In this document: piece after piece, positions 51,253-58,508 of the stretch
Layout of the letters: the number at the start of each line of letters is the position of its first letter
How positions within the stretch are numbered: position 1 is the stretch's first letter
From: Isosphaera sp.
GTDB lineage: Bacteria; Planctomycetota; Planctomycetia; Gemmatales; Gemmataceae
Assembly (NCBI GenBank): GCA_013822345.1
Contig: PNKH01000043.1
Coordinates: forward strand, 1-58,508
Direction of reading: 5' to 3'
Length of the DNA stretch: 58,508 nt
Notes under the pieces: model-generated
Seen by the model: the letters and a program-made list of their open reading frames with translations, nothing else
Databases searched by the model: none
Told to the model about the DNA's origin: nothing
Made by a program: the position numbers and the translations under genes

Positions 51253-53085
51253 TCACCGGCTCGGGGTGGCGCGGACCCGGGCGACCGCCTCGGGGTCGCC
51301 GGTGAGGTCGAAGACGTGGACGCAGTGGCCCGGGACGGCGACCGGCGGGCGGCCGCGGAGCCAAGCGTAGGTGTCGGGGTCGTTGAGGAACAGCCCGAGG
51401 AGGTGGTTCGTGCTGACCGCGACGACGTGCCGCCGGGCGTCCGCCGGGATGACTTCGCCGCCGGGCGGGCCGACCCGGCCGTACCCCGGGAGCGGCCGGA
51501 ACCGGATGCCGTGCGCCTCCGGCCGGTCGGTGCCGAAGTACCCGAGGTAGGCCGCCTCGACGCCGTTCGCGTCCATCCACCGCTTCAGCGCCGGCAGCCC
51601 TTGCCCCCAGTCGAGGTTCGAGTCGGCGAGGTGCCGCGCCCCGCCGGCCGGGCCGCCCGCGAGTTCGTTGAAGGAACTGATCTCGTAGGGGTTCGCCCGC
51701 TGGGCCGCGACCCCGCACAGGGCCAGGCACACGGCGGGTACCACCACCCGCACCGCCCGGCAGCACCCCGCGACCACCGACCCGGCCGCGAGCAGGTACA
51801 GGAACGGGAGCACCGGGGCGACCGCCCGCACCCCGACGTTCACCCGCGCCGCCGACGCCAGGGCGAAGAACGCCAGCGGCGGGACGACCAGCAGCACCCA
51901 CCGCGGGTCCGGCCGGCACCGGCCGCACGCCGCCGCGCGTGACACCGCACTGACCCCGGCGGCCAGAAGCAGGCCGAGCGGCAACTTCAGGCCGAGGGCG
52001 ACGAGGAAGTAGTGGTACCACCCGGCGCGGGAGGCTTCGCCGCTCAGGTACGCGACGCCGTCCCCGTGGCCGCCGCGGGTGAGCTGGAACTTCAGCCCGG
52101 CGGCCCACTCGGGGACGTGGACGAACCCGTAGGTGGCCGCGACGGTGACGGCCGCGACCGCCCCGAGGCGGACCGCGAAGTCGGCCGCGGCGCGGGGTCG
52201 GCCGCCGGACTTCGCCGCAGGTGGTTCCCCCTCACCCGCCGCTCCGCGGCGACCTCTCCCCAGCGGGGAGAGGTGGGGCTGGTGCGGCCCCTCCTCAGCC
52301 AACCGATCTGGTGCGCCACCGAGGCGGCCAGCCACCCCCACCTCTCCCCGCTGGGGAGAGGTCGCCGGCGCTTCGCCGGCGGGTGAGGGGCGCCACGTCC
52401 GACGGCCACCCGGCAGCGCCAACGTCCCGCCGCGCCCCACGAACACCGCGCCCGCCAGCCCCAGCCCCGCGACCAGGCCGACCGCGGAGAACTTCGCCCC
52501 GAGGGCCAGCCCGACCGTCACCCCGACCCCGGCCAGCAACCCCCGCGACGGGGCCGCCGCGTACTCCCACAGCAGGTGGCACGCCAGCAGCCCGAACAGC
52601 GACACCCCGACGTCCGTGGTCAAGACGCACGACAGGGCCAGCAGCGTCGGGTCGGCGGCCGCGAACCCGCACCCCGCCACCCCGGCGAGTTCCGTCCCCC
52701 ACACCCGGTACGCCACCCACCCGACGAGCCCCACCAGGGCGCACCCGAGGGCGAGGTTCACCCGCCGGGCCGGGTCGAGCAGCTGCCGCGGCGGCACCCC
52801 GGACCGGTACAGCCAGGCGTCCGCGACGTGCCAGTGGTTCGCGCCGGCCTCGGACGGGAGCGGCGGGGCGCCGCCGAGCACCGCCGGCAGGGCCCACACG
52901 AGCTTCAGGAGCGGCGGGTCCTCGCGGTTCAGCCGGAAGTCGCCGGCCGTCCAGTACCCGTACCCGGCGGCGAGGTGGACGCCCTCGTCGAACGTCGGCC
53001 CGTTCGCGGCGATGAACCGCTCCCCGCGCCACGCGAACCACCCGACCAGGGCGGCGCACGCCGCGACCGCGAGGGGGCGGGTCAT
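51253..53085 (-). CDS. GT39/GT-C-type membrane glycosyltransferase with in-frame palindrome B2
   Basis: This 610-residue polytopic membrane protein has the GT-C acidic motif near the N-terminus (NGPTFDEGVHLAAGYGYWTA) followed by DFRLNREDPPLLK, typical of PMT/ArnT-like enzymes using lipid-linked sugars. About residues 230-289 are encoded by palindrome B2 and read [12 protein letters not shown]...[16 protein letters not shown], Pro/Gly/Arg-rich and unrelated to the family. The insertion lies between membrane segments (…GLAGAVFVGR before, AVRLGAVAAVTVAATYGF after). The frame stays open on both sides, so the protein may be functional with an added loop. ATGA overlap with the upstream gene (53082). 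Confidence 0.87.
   Translation of the reverse strand: MTRPLAVAACAALVGWFAWRGERFIAANGPTFDEGVHLAAGYGYWTAGDFRLNREDPPLLKLVWALPAVLGGAPPLPSEAGANHWHVADAWLYRSGVPPRQLLDPARRVNLALGCALVGLVGWVAYRVWGTELAGVAGCGFAAADPTLLALSCVLTTDVGVSLFGLLACHLLWEYAAAPSRGLLAGVGVTVGLALGAKFSAVGLVAGLGLAGAVFVGRGGTLALPGGRRTWRPSPAGEAPATSPQRGEVGVAGRLGGAPDRLAEEGPHQPHLSPLGRGRRGAAGEGEPPAAKSGGRPRAAADFAVRLGAVAAVTVAATYGFVHVPEWAAGLKFQLTRGGHGDGVAYLSGEASRAGWYHYFLVALGLKLPLGLLLAAGVSAVSRAAACGRCRPDPRWVLLVVPPLAFFALASAARVNVGVRAVAPVLPFLYLLAAGSVVAGCCRAVRVVVPAVCLALCGVAAQRANPYEISSFNELAGGPAGGARHLADSNLDWGQGLPALKRWMDANGVEAAYLGYFGTDRPEAHGIRFRPLPGYGRVGPPGGEVIPADARRHVVAVSTNHLLGLFLNDPDTYAWLRGRPPVAVPGHCVHVFDLTGDPEAVARVRATPSR
52219..52396. repeat. Palindrome B2, inserted in a coding sequence
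   Basis: The 178-bp copy of family B has outer arms AGGTGGTTCCCCCTCACCC and GGGTGAGGGGCGCCAC, with inner CCTCTCCCC/GGGGAGAGG hairpins. It lies wholly within the glycosyltransferase gene at 51253-53085 and preserves its frame. Confidence 0.92.
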
Positions 53086-54302
53086 CGGGCCGGCTCCGGG
53101 CGGGGCTTGTCCGCGACCCACAGGGCGCACGCGCAGATCACCGGCCCGACCCAGGCGTAGTGGGCGGTGCCGGTGTACACCACCATCAGCACCGCCACCC
53201 CGAGGTTCGCCGCCGCGTACGCCCCGAGCAGCACCCACCGGCCCTGCACCGCCCACCCGCCGGCGTCCGCCCGGGCCGCCACCGCCACCACCGGTACCAG
53301 CAGCAGCGTGAGGTCCGACGGCCACGACCCGTACGGGGCCAGCAGCAGCCCGGCCGGCAGCACCCACAACATCGCCGCCGGCCACCGGTCCGGCCCGCCG
53401 CGCCGCCACCAGTACACCGCGAACCACGGGACCGCGACCGCCGCCGGGACGAACTGCACCCACATCGGCTGGCCCGGGGTGCAGTACCGCGCCCACGCCT
53501 GGACCGTCGGGTTGAACCACACGCTCAGCGACGGGTAGTACGGCGACCCCGGCCCGCCGACCGCCGCCAGGTACTCCCGCCACACGTCCGGGTTCGCCGC
53601 CGTCGCCGCCGCGGCCGCCGCCCCCAGCGCCGCCAGCCCGCCGAGCACCACCCGCCGGCCGAACGGCGACCGGAGGGCGTCGATCCCGAGCCCGACGGCG
53701 AACAGGAGGAACAGGTGCGGCTTCAGGGCGGTGAGGGCGGCGAACGCCCCGGCCAGGCCCGGCCGGCCGGCCCGGTGGGCGAGGAGGAACCCGACCACCC
53801 CGACCAGCAGCACCCCGCCGTACTGGCCGTAGTACGTCTGCCACCAGAGCGGCCCGAACCCGACCGCCAGAGCCGCCGGCACCCACCACCGCCCGGCCGC
53901 CCCGCCGGCCATCCGCCACACCAGCACCGCCCCGACCACGACCGCCGCGAACTGCCCGAACACCCACAAGGCTTGCGCTGCCCCGACGGACAGCGCCCCG
54001 ACCGGAATCGCCAGCGCCAGCCCCCACGGCGGCACCCACATCATCGACGCGTAGCTCGACGGGCTGCGGTTCGCCAGCTGCAGCCGGTACATCGCCTCCC
54101 CGTCGTACGGGTTCCCCCCGGACAGGGCCAGCCGGCCGGCCGACCAGACCTGGAGGAAGTCGTGCGGCCGCGGGACGGACGGGTCGTTCAGGTAGGTGTC
54201 GGCGACCCGGACGGCGAGGACCAGGACGGCCGCCGCGGCGACCGCGGACAGGGCCGGGCGGGCGAGGCCGCCGGCCGGCGGGGCGAGGGACGCGGACGAC
54301 AT
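53082..54302 (-). CDS. GT87-like (DUF2029) membrane glycosyltransferase
   Basis: This 406-residue polytopic membrane protein is paralogous to the gene at 50082, sharing PHDFLQVWSAGRLALSGGNPYD, MMWVPPWGLALAIPVG, YYGQYGGVLLVGVVGFLL and TALKPHLF. It starts the three-gene operon; its stop overlaps the next start in an ATGA, indicating translational coupling. The operon probably mannosylates or otherwise glycosylates an extracytoplasmic lipid or protein; this is inference from the families. Confidence 0.87.
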   Translation of the reverse strand: MSSASLAPPAGGLARPALSAVAAAAVLVLAVRVADTYLNDPSVPRPHDFLQVWSAGRLALSGGNPYDGEAMYRLQLANRSPSSYASMMWVPPWGLALAIPVGALSVGAAQALWVFGQFAAVVVGAVLVWRMAGGAAGRWWVPAALAVGFGPLWWQTYYGQYGGVLLVGVVGFLLAHRAGRPGLAGAFAALTALKPHLFLLFAVGLGIDALRSPFGRRVVLGGLAALGAAAAAATAANPDVWREYLAAVGGPGSPYYPSLSVWFNPTVQAWARYCTPGQPMWVQFVPAAVAVPWFAVYWWRRGGPDRWPAAMLWVLPAGLLLAPYGSWPSDLTLLLVPVVAVAARADAGGWAVQGRWVLLGAYAAANLGVAVLMVVYTGTAHYAWVGPVICACALWVADKPRPEPAR

Positions 54303-54351
54303 CGGCGGTCCTGCGGGGGGCGGATTCCGCCCGAACCATAGAACACGCCGG

Positions 54352-54500
54352 CCTGGAGCGCGGCCGTCCCGGCCGCTGGTTCGGCCTGGACCGCGGCCGG
54401 GACGGCCGCTGCTTCGCGGGTCGGATGGGTATCGGGTCTGCCAGGTCCGCGACGCGCCCGCGCCCCGTCGCGGGAGCGGCCGGGACGGCCGCGGTCCAGG
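54352..54500. repeat. Palindrome E3
   Basis: A longer member of family E: the outer arms (CCTGGAGCGCGGCCGTCCCG core) enclose a further GGACCGCGGCCGGGACGGCC hairpin, between the glycosyltransferase operon promoter region and the Fe-ADH stop. Confidence 0.88.
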
Positions 54501-54506
54501 CGGCGG

Positions 54507-55718
54507 TCAGAACGCGGCCCGGTAGATGTCGAGGATCTCCCCCTCGTTCTGCGGCATCCGCGGGTTGACCCGCATCAGCCGCTTGATCGCGAACGCCTTC
54601 GCCGCGAACCCCGGCAGCATGTCCTCCGTCACCCCGATGTCGCGGAGCCGGGTCGGGATGCCGATGTCCGCCCGCAGCCGCTCGACCTCGCGGAGGGTCG
54701 CCTCCGCCCCGGCCTCCGGCGTGTCGTCGGGGTCCGGGGGGAGCCCGAGCAGCCACCCCAGTTGCCACGTCTGCTCCACCCGGGCCGGCAGGTTGAACCG
54801 CATCACGAACGGCAGCAGCAGGCCGTTCCCGGCCCCGTGCGAGACGTGGACCGCCCCGCCGACCGGGTACTCCATCGCGTGCACCAGCGCCACTCCGGCG
54901 TTCGAGAACGCCAGGCCCCCGAGCGTCGCCGCGAGCGCCATCCCGTCGCGCGCTTCGAGGTCGCTCCCGTCCTTCACCGCCCGCCGCAGGTACGTCCCGA
55001 CCAGCTCGACCGCCTTCTCGGCCATCATGTCGGCCAGCGGGTTCTTCCCCTGGTACACGGACTTCTCCCCGCTCGGCAGCGGGAAGGCGTCGTTGTCCAC
55101 CGCGGTGTACGCCTCGATCGCGTGCGTCAGGGCGTCGATCCCGGAGTCGGCCGTCACCTTCGGTGGGCAGCTGACCGTGAGCAGCGGGTCGACGATGGCT
55201 GCGGTCGGCCGGAGGAACGGGCTGAGGCACGACACCTTGATCCGGTTGGCGGTGTCGGTGAACACCGCCGCGGCCGACACCTCCGACCCGGTCCCGGCGG
55301 TCGTCGGGACGCAGACCAGCGGCTTCACCGGCCCGGGGACGCGGCAGTCGCCGGTGTAGTCGAGCGGGTCGCCGCCGTGGGCGAGCACCAGGGCGACGAG
55401 CTTCGCCGTGTCCATGTTGCTCCCGCCGCCGAGCCCGACGATTACGTCCGGGTTGAAGGCGCGGGCCGCCGCGGCGCACTCGCGGACCAGTTCCACCGCC
55501 GGCTCCGGGGTGATCCGGTCGAACGCGTCGAACGCCACCCCGCCGGCGGTCAGCGGCCCGGCGACCTGCGCGAGCAGCCCCGCCTTCACGAGGACGGCGT
55601 CGGTGACGACGAACGCCCGCTTCGCGCCGAGCCGGTCGCAGGCGTCGCGGAGGTGGTGGCGGACCGCGTGCCGGCCGAAGAACAGGGCGCCGGCGGACGA
55701 GAAGGACCAGGTTCTCAT
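54507..55718 (-). CDS. Iron-containing alcohol dehydrogenase
   Basis: This 403-residue NAD(P)-dependent, Fe2+-type dehydrogenase has the nucleotide loop GLGGGSNMDTAK (about residue 95) and CVPTTAGTGSEVS. The metal-binding region includes DALTHAIEAY and HAMEYPVGGAVHVSHGAGNG. The substrate is unknown; close families include 1,3-propanediol and lactaldehyde dehydrogenases. The start at 55718 is directly abutted by palindrome L, whose arm forms its leader, with no Shine-Dalgarno. Confidence 0.93.
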   Translation of the reverse strand: MRTWSFSSAGALFFGRHAVRHHLRDACDRLGAKRAFVVTDAVLVKAGLLAQVAGPLTAGGVAFDAFDRITPEPAVELVRECAAAARAFNPDVIVGLGGGSNMDTAKLVALVLAHGGDPLDYTGDCRVPGPVKPLVCVPTTAGTGSEVSAAAVFTDTANRIKVSCLSPFLRPTAAIVDPLLTVSCPPKVTADSGIDALTHAIEAYTAVDNDAFPLPSGEKSVYQGKNPLADMMAEKAVELVGTYLRRAVKDGSDLEARDGMALAATLGGLAFSNAGVALVHAMEYPVGGAVHVSHGAGNGLLLPFVMRFNLPARVEQTWQLGWLLGLPPDPDDTPEAGAEATLREVERLRADIGIPTRLRDIGVTEDMLPGFAAKAFAIKRLMRVNPRMPQNEGEILDIYRAAF

Positions 55719-55720
55719 GG

Positions 55721-55867
55721 GGAGTGTGAGTGCGAGTGTGGGTGTGAGTGGAAAGCCGAAGCGGGTGATTTCCACACGTCGCCGGGTAATATAACCCGGG
55801 TCAGGGGGGCGATCAGTCCGAACGGTGTTTTCACCCACACCCACACCCACACTCGCACTCACACTCC
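55721..55867. repeat. Palindrome L spanning a divergent promoter region
   Basis: Two arms made of GTGTGAGTG/CACTCACAC words (55721-55750 and 55832-55867) flank a central CCGGGT-AATATA-ACCCGG hairpin with -10-like sequences in both directions. Both adjacent genes, Fe-ADH and mog, start directly outside the arms, so their untranslated leaders are the same sequence. Confidence 0.85.
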
Positions 55868-55871
55868 CGCC

Positions 55872-56396
55872 ATGAGAATCGGCATCCTGACCGTGTCCGA
55901 CCGGGCCAGCCGCGGGGAGTACGAGGACCGGGGCGGGCCGGCGATCGCCGCGTTCCTGGGCGAGGCCCTGAGCTGCGCGTGGGAGCCGCACGCCCTGGTC
56001 ATCCCGGACGAGCAGGACCGGATCGAGGCGACGCTGAAGGCGATGTGCGACGACGAGGGGTGCTGCCTGGTGGTCACCACCGGCGGGACCGGGCCGGCGA
56101 AGCGGGACGTCACCCCGGAGGCGACCGAGGCGGTGTGCGAGAAGCTGCTGCCGGGGTTCGGCGAGCTGATGCGGGCGGTGTCGCTGAGGTCGGTGCCGAC
56201 CGCCATCCTGTCCCGGCAGACGGCCGGGGTCCGCGGGAAGTCCCTGATCGTGAACCTGCCCGGGAAGCCGGCCGCGATCCGCGAGTGCCTGCTGGCGGTG
56301 ATGCCGGCGGTCCCGTACTGCCTGGACCTGATCGGCGGGCCGCGCCTGACGACGAACGAGGCGGTGGTGAAGGCGTTCCGGCCGATGGCGTCGTAA
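55872..56396 (+). CDS. mog: Molybdopterin adenylyltransferase (MogA/MoaB family)
   Basis: This 174-residue enzyme adenylylates molybdopterin before metal insertion. It has the N-terminus MRIGILTVSDRASRGEYEDR, the substrate-binding TTGGTGPAKRDVTPEAT and LPGKPAAIRECL. No other moco genes lie nearby. The leader has no Shine-Dalgarno and consists of the palindrome L arm. Confidence 0.94.
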   Translation: MRIGILTVSDRASRGEYEDRGGPAIAAFLGEALSCAWEPHALVIPDEQDRIEATLKAMCDDEGCCLVVTTGGTGPAKRDVTPEATEAVCEKLLPGFGELMRAVSLRSVPTAILSRQTAGVRGKSLIVNLPGKPAAIRECLLAVMPAVPYCLDLIGGPRLTTNEAVVKAFRPMAS

Positions 56397-56411
56397 CCCG
56401 AGAGGTGTGAC

Positions 56412-57317
56412 ATGCGACTGTCATTCGCGCTGGTGCTCCTGCTGCCGGGGGCCGCGGCGGCCCAACTCGACGCCGGGCAGAAGAAGGCGACGGCCGACTG
56501 GGTCGTCGGCCTGATGCACCCGCAGGGCGGGTTCTACGCGGCGGCGAAGGACCCCCGCACCAAGGTCGACCCGTTGCCGGGGCTGCGGGCGACGAGCGCC
56601 GCGGTGCGGGCGCTGAAGTACCTCGGGGCGGAGGTTCCGAACAAGGACAAGCACGCGGCGTTCGTGCTGGGGTGCTTCGACCCGAAGACCGGCGGGTTCG
56701 CGGAGCCGGGCGGGAAGCCGGACGTGACCCTGACCAGCGTCGGGGTGATGGGGGCGGTCGAACTCGGCGTCCCGAAGGAGAAGTTCGCCAAGGCGATGGA
56801 CTACCTGAAGGAGCACGCGAAGACGTTCGAGGACGTGCGGATCGGGGCGGCCGCGGTCGAGGCGTGGGGCGTCAAGGACTGCCCGTTCGACCTGAAGCCG
56901 TGGCTTGCGGTCGCGGACAAGGAGCGGCAGTCGTGGACGCTCCCGCCCGCCCCGTGGGTGAACAGCGGGCTGCCGCGCGGGGTCGGGTCGTACCAGGCCT
57001 TCCGCCTCCGGCTCGGGTATCCGCCCGGGGTCGACGCCCGGAAGGACCCGTGGCTCGGCGACACGCAGTGGTCCGACGGAGGCTGGGGCCGTGACGGCGC
57101 GAAGGCGTCCGACCTCGAGACGACCTACCGCGTCATGCGGGCGCTGATGCTGTTGAAGGAAAAGCCCAAGGACGTGGGGAAACCCCGCACCTTCCTCGCG
57201 GCGCACCGGAACAAGGACGGCGGATACGGGGCGAAGCCCGGCGACGTATCCGCCGCCGGGCCGACGTACTACGCGGTCATCATCTCGAAGTGGCTCGACG
57301 AGATGGAGAAGAAGTGA
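56412..57317 (+). CDS. Exported alpha/alpha-toroid (prenyltransferase/squalene-cyclase-like) repeat protein
   Basis: This 301-residue secreted protein has a signal peptide (cleaved near AAAAQ) and helical repeats with the QGGF/GGF/DGGWG/DGGYG turn motifs of the prenyltransferase-beta/terpenoid cyclase toroid (MHPQGGFYAA, PKTGGFAEPG, WSDGGWGRDG, KDGGYGAKPG). It lacks the acidic catalytic motifs of squalene cyclases. It starts 15 bp after mog on the same strand and may be cotranscribed. The function is unknown. Confidence 0.85.
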   Translation: MRLSFALVLLLPGAAAAQLDAGQKKATADWVVGLMHPQGGFYAAAKDPRTKVDPLPGLRATSAAVRALKYLGAEVPNKDKHAAFVLGCFDPKTGGFAEPGGKPDVTLTSVGVMGAVELGVPKEKFAKAMDYLKEHAKTFEDVRIGAAAVEAWGVKDCPFDLKPWLAVADKERQSWTLPPAPWVNSGLPRGVGSYQAFRLRLGYPPGVDARKDPWLGDTQWSDGGWGRDGAKASDLETTYRVMRALMLLKEKPKDVGKPRTFLAAHRNKDGGYGAKPGDVSAAGPTYYAVIISKWLDEMEKK

Positions 57318-57318
57318 C

Positions 57319-57383
57319 CGTCCGGGCCGGAAACGTGAGTGACGGGTGTTGGCCTTCCGTCGCTCACGCGTCCGGCTCGGACG
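57319..57383. repeat. Palindrome G3 (degenerate)
   Basis: An imperfect member of family G: GTCCGGGCCGG...GTGAGTGACGG against CCGTCGCTCACGCGTCCGGC. It lies between the toroid gene and the convergent small membrane protein gene. Confidence 0.7.
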
Positions 57384-57386
57384 ACC

Positions 57387-57809
57387 TCACTTCGGGTCGC
57401 CGACGTTCCACGCCGCGGTCCCGGCGGCCGCGGTCGCCTGGCGGGACCGGCGGGCGTCGACGAACGACTTCACGCACAGCACCAGGAACACCGCCGACAG
57501 GGCCGCCATCAGCAGCCCGACTTGTACCGACACCTTGCCGAAGTCGAACCCGCCCCGGAGGGCCGGGACGAACCCGCCGACGGCGCCGACCAGCCCGAGG
57601 ATGGCGGCCGCGTGCATCGCGTGCTTCCGCAGGGCCGGGTTCGCCAGGGTGGCCAGCCCGGTCAGCAGGATCGGGATCCCGACGAACGCCGGGATGGCGG
57701 CCGTCATCGCGTGCCGGGTGTCCCCGCCGAACACCTCGGGCGAGAAGAAGTAGGCGACCGCCCCCAGGGCCGTGAGCAGCCCGCCGAACAGGATCGCGAA
57801 CGCCGGCAT
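57387..57809 (-). CDS. Small four-helix membrane protein
   Basis: This 140-residue protein has four predicted TM helices (MPAFAILFGGLLTALGAVAY; AAIPAFVGIPILLTGLATL; HAAAILGLVGAVGGFVPAL; VQVGLLMAALSAVFLVLCV) and a polar C-terminus. It resembles conserved small hypothetical membrane proteins of Planctomycetes. The function is unknown. It follows the 85-residue gene by 17 bp on the same strand. Confidence 0.82.
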   Translation of the reverse strand: MPAFAILFGGLLTALGAVAYFFSPEVFGGDTRHAMTAAIPAFVGIPILLTGLATLANPALRKHAMHAAAILGLVGAVGGFVPALRGGFDFGKVSVQVGLLMAALSAVFLVLCVKSFVDARRSRQATAAAGTAAWNVGDPK

Positions 57810-57826
57810 CGTCAGTCCTCGGTGGG

Positions 57827-58084
57827 TTACGCGGGCCCGCCGCCCGCCCCGGTCATGCTCTCCAGTACCCGCCGGACCAGGCCGTCCGGCCCCTCCAGGT
57901 CGACCGCCCAGGCGTCGGCGAGCACCGTCAGGATATCGGTCCCGGCCCGGAACCGGAGGAGCCCGGTCGGGAGCGGCACCTCCAGCTCGAAGTCGTCGTC
58001 CGGGTGCGCCCCGGCCGCCGCCAGCGCCTCCAGCAGCGCCGCCTGGGTGGCGTAGTCCTCGCGCGGGCAGACGTCGACTCTCAC
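57827..58084 (-). CDS. Small acidic protein of unknown function
   Basis: This 85-residue acidic protein (RVDVCPREDYATQAALLEAL; DDDFELEVPLPTGLLRFRAG; DILTVLADAWAVDLEGPDGL) has a GTG start at 58084 preceded by GGAAGAGG. It has no signal peptide or TM helix. No family is recognised. It probably forms an operon with the downstream membrane protein gene. Confidence 0.65.
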   Translation of the reverse strand: MRVDVCPREDYATQAALLEALAAAGAHPDDDFELEVPLPTGLLRFRAGTDILTVLADAWAVDLEGPDGLVRRVLESMTGAGGGPA

Positions 58085-58094
58085 GGCGGCCTCT

Positions 58095-58204
58095 TCCTGG
58101 ACCGCGGCCGTCCCGGCCGCACGCGAGACCGCCCGGAAGCCTGCGGGGTGTCCCCGGAGCCTCCCGATCCGGGCACCGGCGGCCGGGACGGCCGCGGTCC
58201 AGGA
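58095..58204. repeat. Palindrome E4
   Basis: The fourth copy of family E (outer arms with the GGACCGCGGCCGTCCCGG core and flanking TCC/GGA) lies 3 bp from the guaA stop and just upstream of the 85-residue protein gene. Confidence 0.9.
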
Positions 58205-58206
58205 GG

Positions 58207-58508
58207 TCACTCCCACTCGATCGTCGCCGGCGGCTTGCTGCTGATGTCGTACACCACCCGGTTCACGCCCTTCACCCGGTTGATGACGGCGGTCGCCACC
58301 CGGGCGAGCAAGTCCTCCGGCAGCCGGGACCAGTCGGCGGTCATGAAGTCGTCGGTCTGGACGGCCCGCAGGCAGACCGCGTTCTCGTACGTCCGCCCGT
58401 CCCCCATCACCCCGACCGACCGCACCGGCAGCAGCACCGCGAACGCCTGCGCCGTCTTCCGGTACCACCCGCTCTTGTGCAACTCCTCCAGGAAGATCGT
58501 GTCCGCCC
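58207..58508 (-). CDS. guaA: GMP synthase C-terminal end (partial, cut by window edge)
   Basis: The last 100 or so residues of GMP synthase are present, with the gene continuing beyond the window. Features are [40 protein letters not shown] and the terminal [11 protein letters not shown], which is the dimerisation domain of GuaA. The enzyme converts XMP to GMP using glutamine. It is truncated by the window edge, not by mutation. Confidence 0.95.
   Translation of the reverse strand, partial: ADTIFLEELHKSGWYRKTAQAFAVLLPVRSVGVMGDGRTYENAVCLRAVQTDDFMTADWSRLPEDLLARVATAVINRVKGVNRVVYDISSKPPATIEWE

Overview
The window is a GC-rich (roughly 70%) bacterial chromosome segment whose gene content points to the phylum Planctomycetota, most likely a Gemmata-like (Gemmataceae) organism. 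The diagnostic content is two DUF1559 pilin-like proteins, a large DUF1549/DUF1553 'planctomycete cytochrome' protein, a PEP-CTERM protein, a DUF1573 protein, a G8-domain beta-helix protein, a Gemmata-type Rpn/PD-(D/E)XK family gene, and three ECF sigma factors with long membrane-anchored C-terminal extensions. The genus cannot be fixed from sequence alone. No rRNA, CRISPR array, prophage or insertion-sequence transposase is seen. Most of the window is ordinary chromosome: purF, manA, queA, proS, apgM-family, rpsO-pnp, ndh, mog and the 3' part of guaA.

Layout. 1-5.2 kb: a DUF1559/lipoprotein pair, purF with a clear promoter, an exported protein and a fatty-acid desaturase. 5.4-6.2 kb: a tight minus-strand array of eight tRNAs (Asn-Gln-Gln-Lys-Phe-Pro-Arg-Arg), six of which lack U8. 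6.5-14.4 kb: manA, pxpA and pxpC (no pxpB), small exported proteins, queA, an Rpn-like gene and an archaeal-type proS. 14.5-18.4 kb: the DUF1549/DUF1553 protein, an antitoxin with a truncated PIN toxin, and a phosphatase/sulfatase-fold enzyme. 18.4-26.9 kb: the PEP-CTERM gene, a gene remnant, a probable four-gene operon for exported or surface proteins that starts with a small AT-rich Cys-rich protein, a PQQ-type propeller and a polytopic membrane protein. 27-41 kb: the G8 protein, two sigma factors with their associated beta-domain proteins, an ApgM-family enzyme, an MBL-fold hydrolase, a Ser/Thr kinase and a sigma-WD40 fusion. 41-58.5 kb: a ROK kinase, HEAT protein, SDR, histidine kinase, pnp-rpsO, ndh, a three-gene membrane glycosyltransferase operon, an Fe-ADH divergent from mog, an alpha/alpha-toroid protein, two small proteins and guaA.

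The most striking feature is that intergenic spaces are filled by long, near-perfect palindromes of at least a dozen families (named A-N here), many in two to four copies. In each copy the two arms match each other, while different copies differ by matched changes in both arms. Several carry the stop codon of the neighbouring gene. One lies in frame inside a glycosyltransferase gene, one abuts and truncates a VapC-like toxin, and one symmetric pair forms the leaders of two divergent genes. They behave like a large non-autonomous palindromic repeat system that shapes gene ends. No mobilising enzyme is identifiable in the window.
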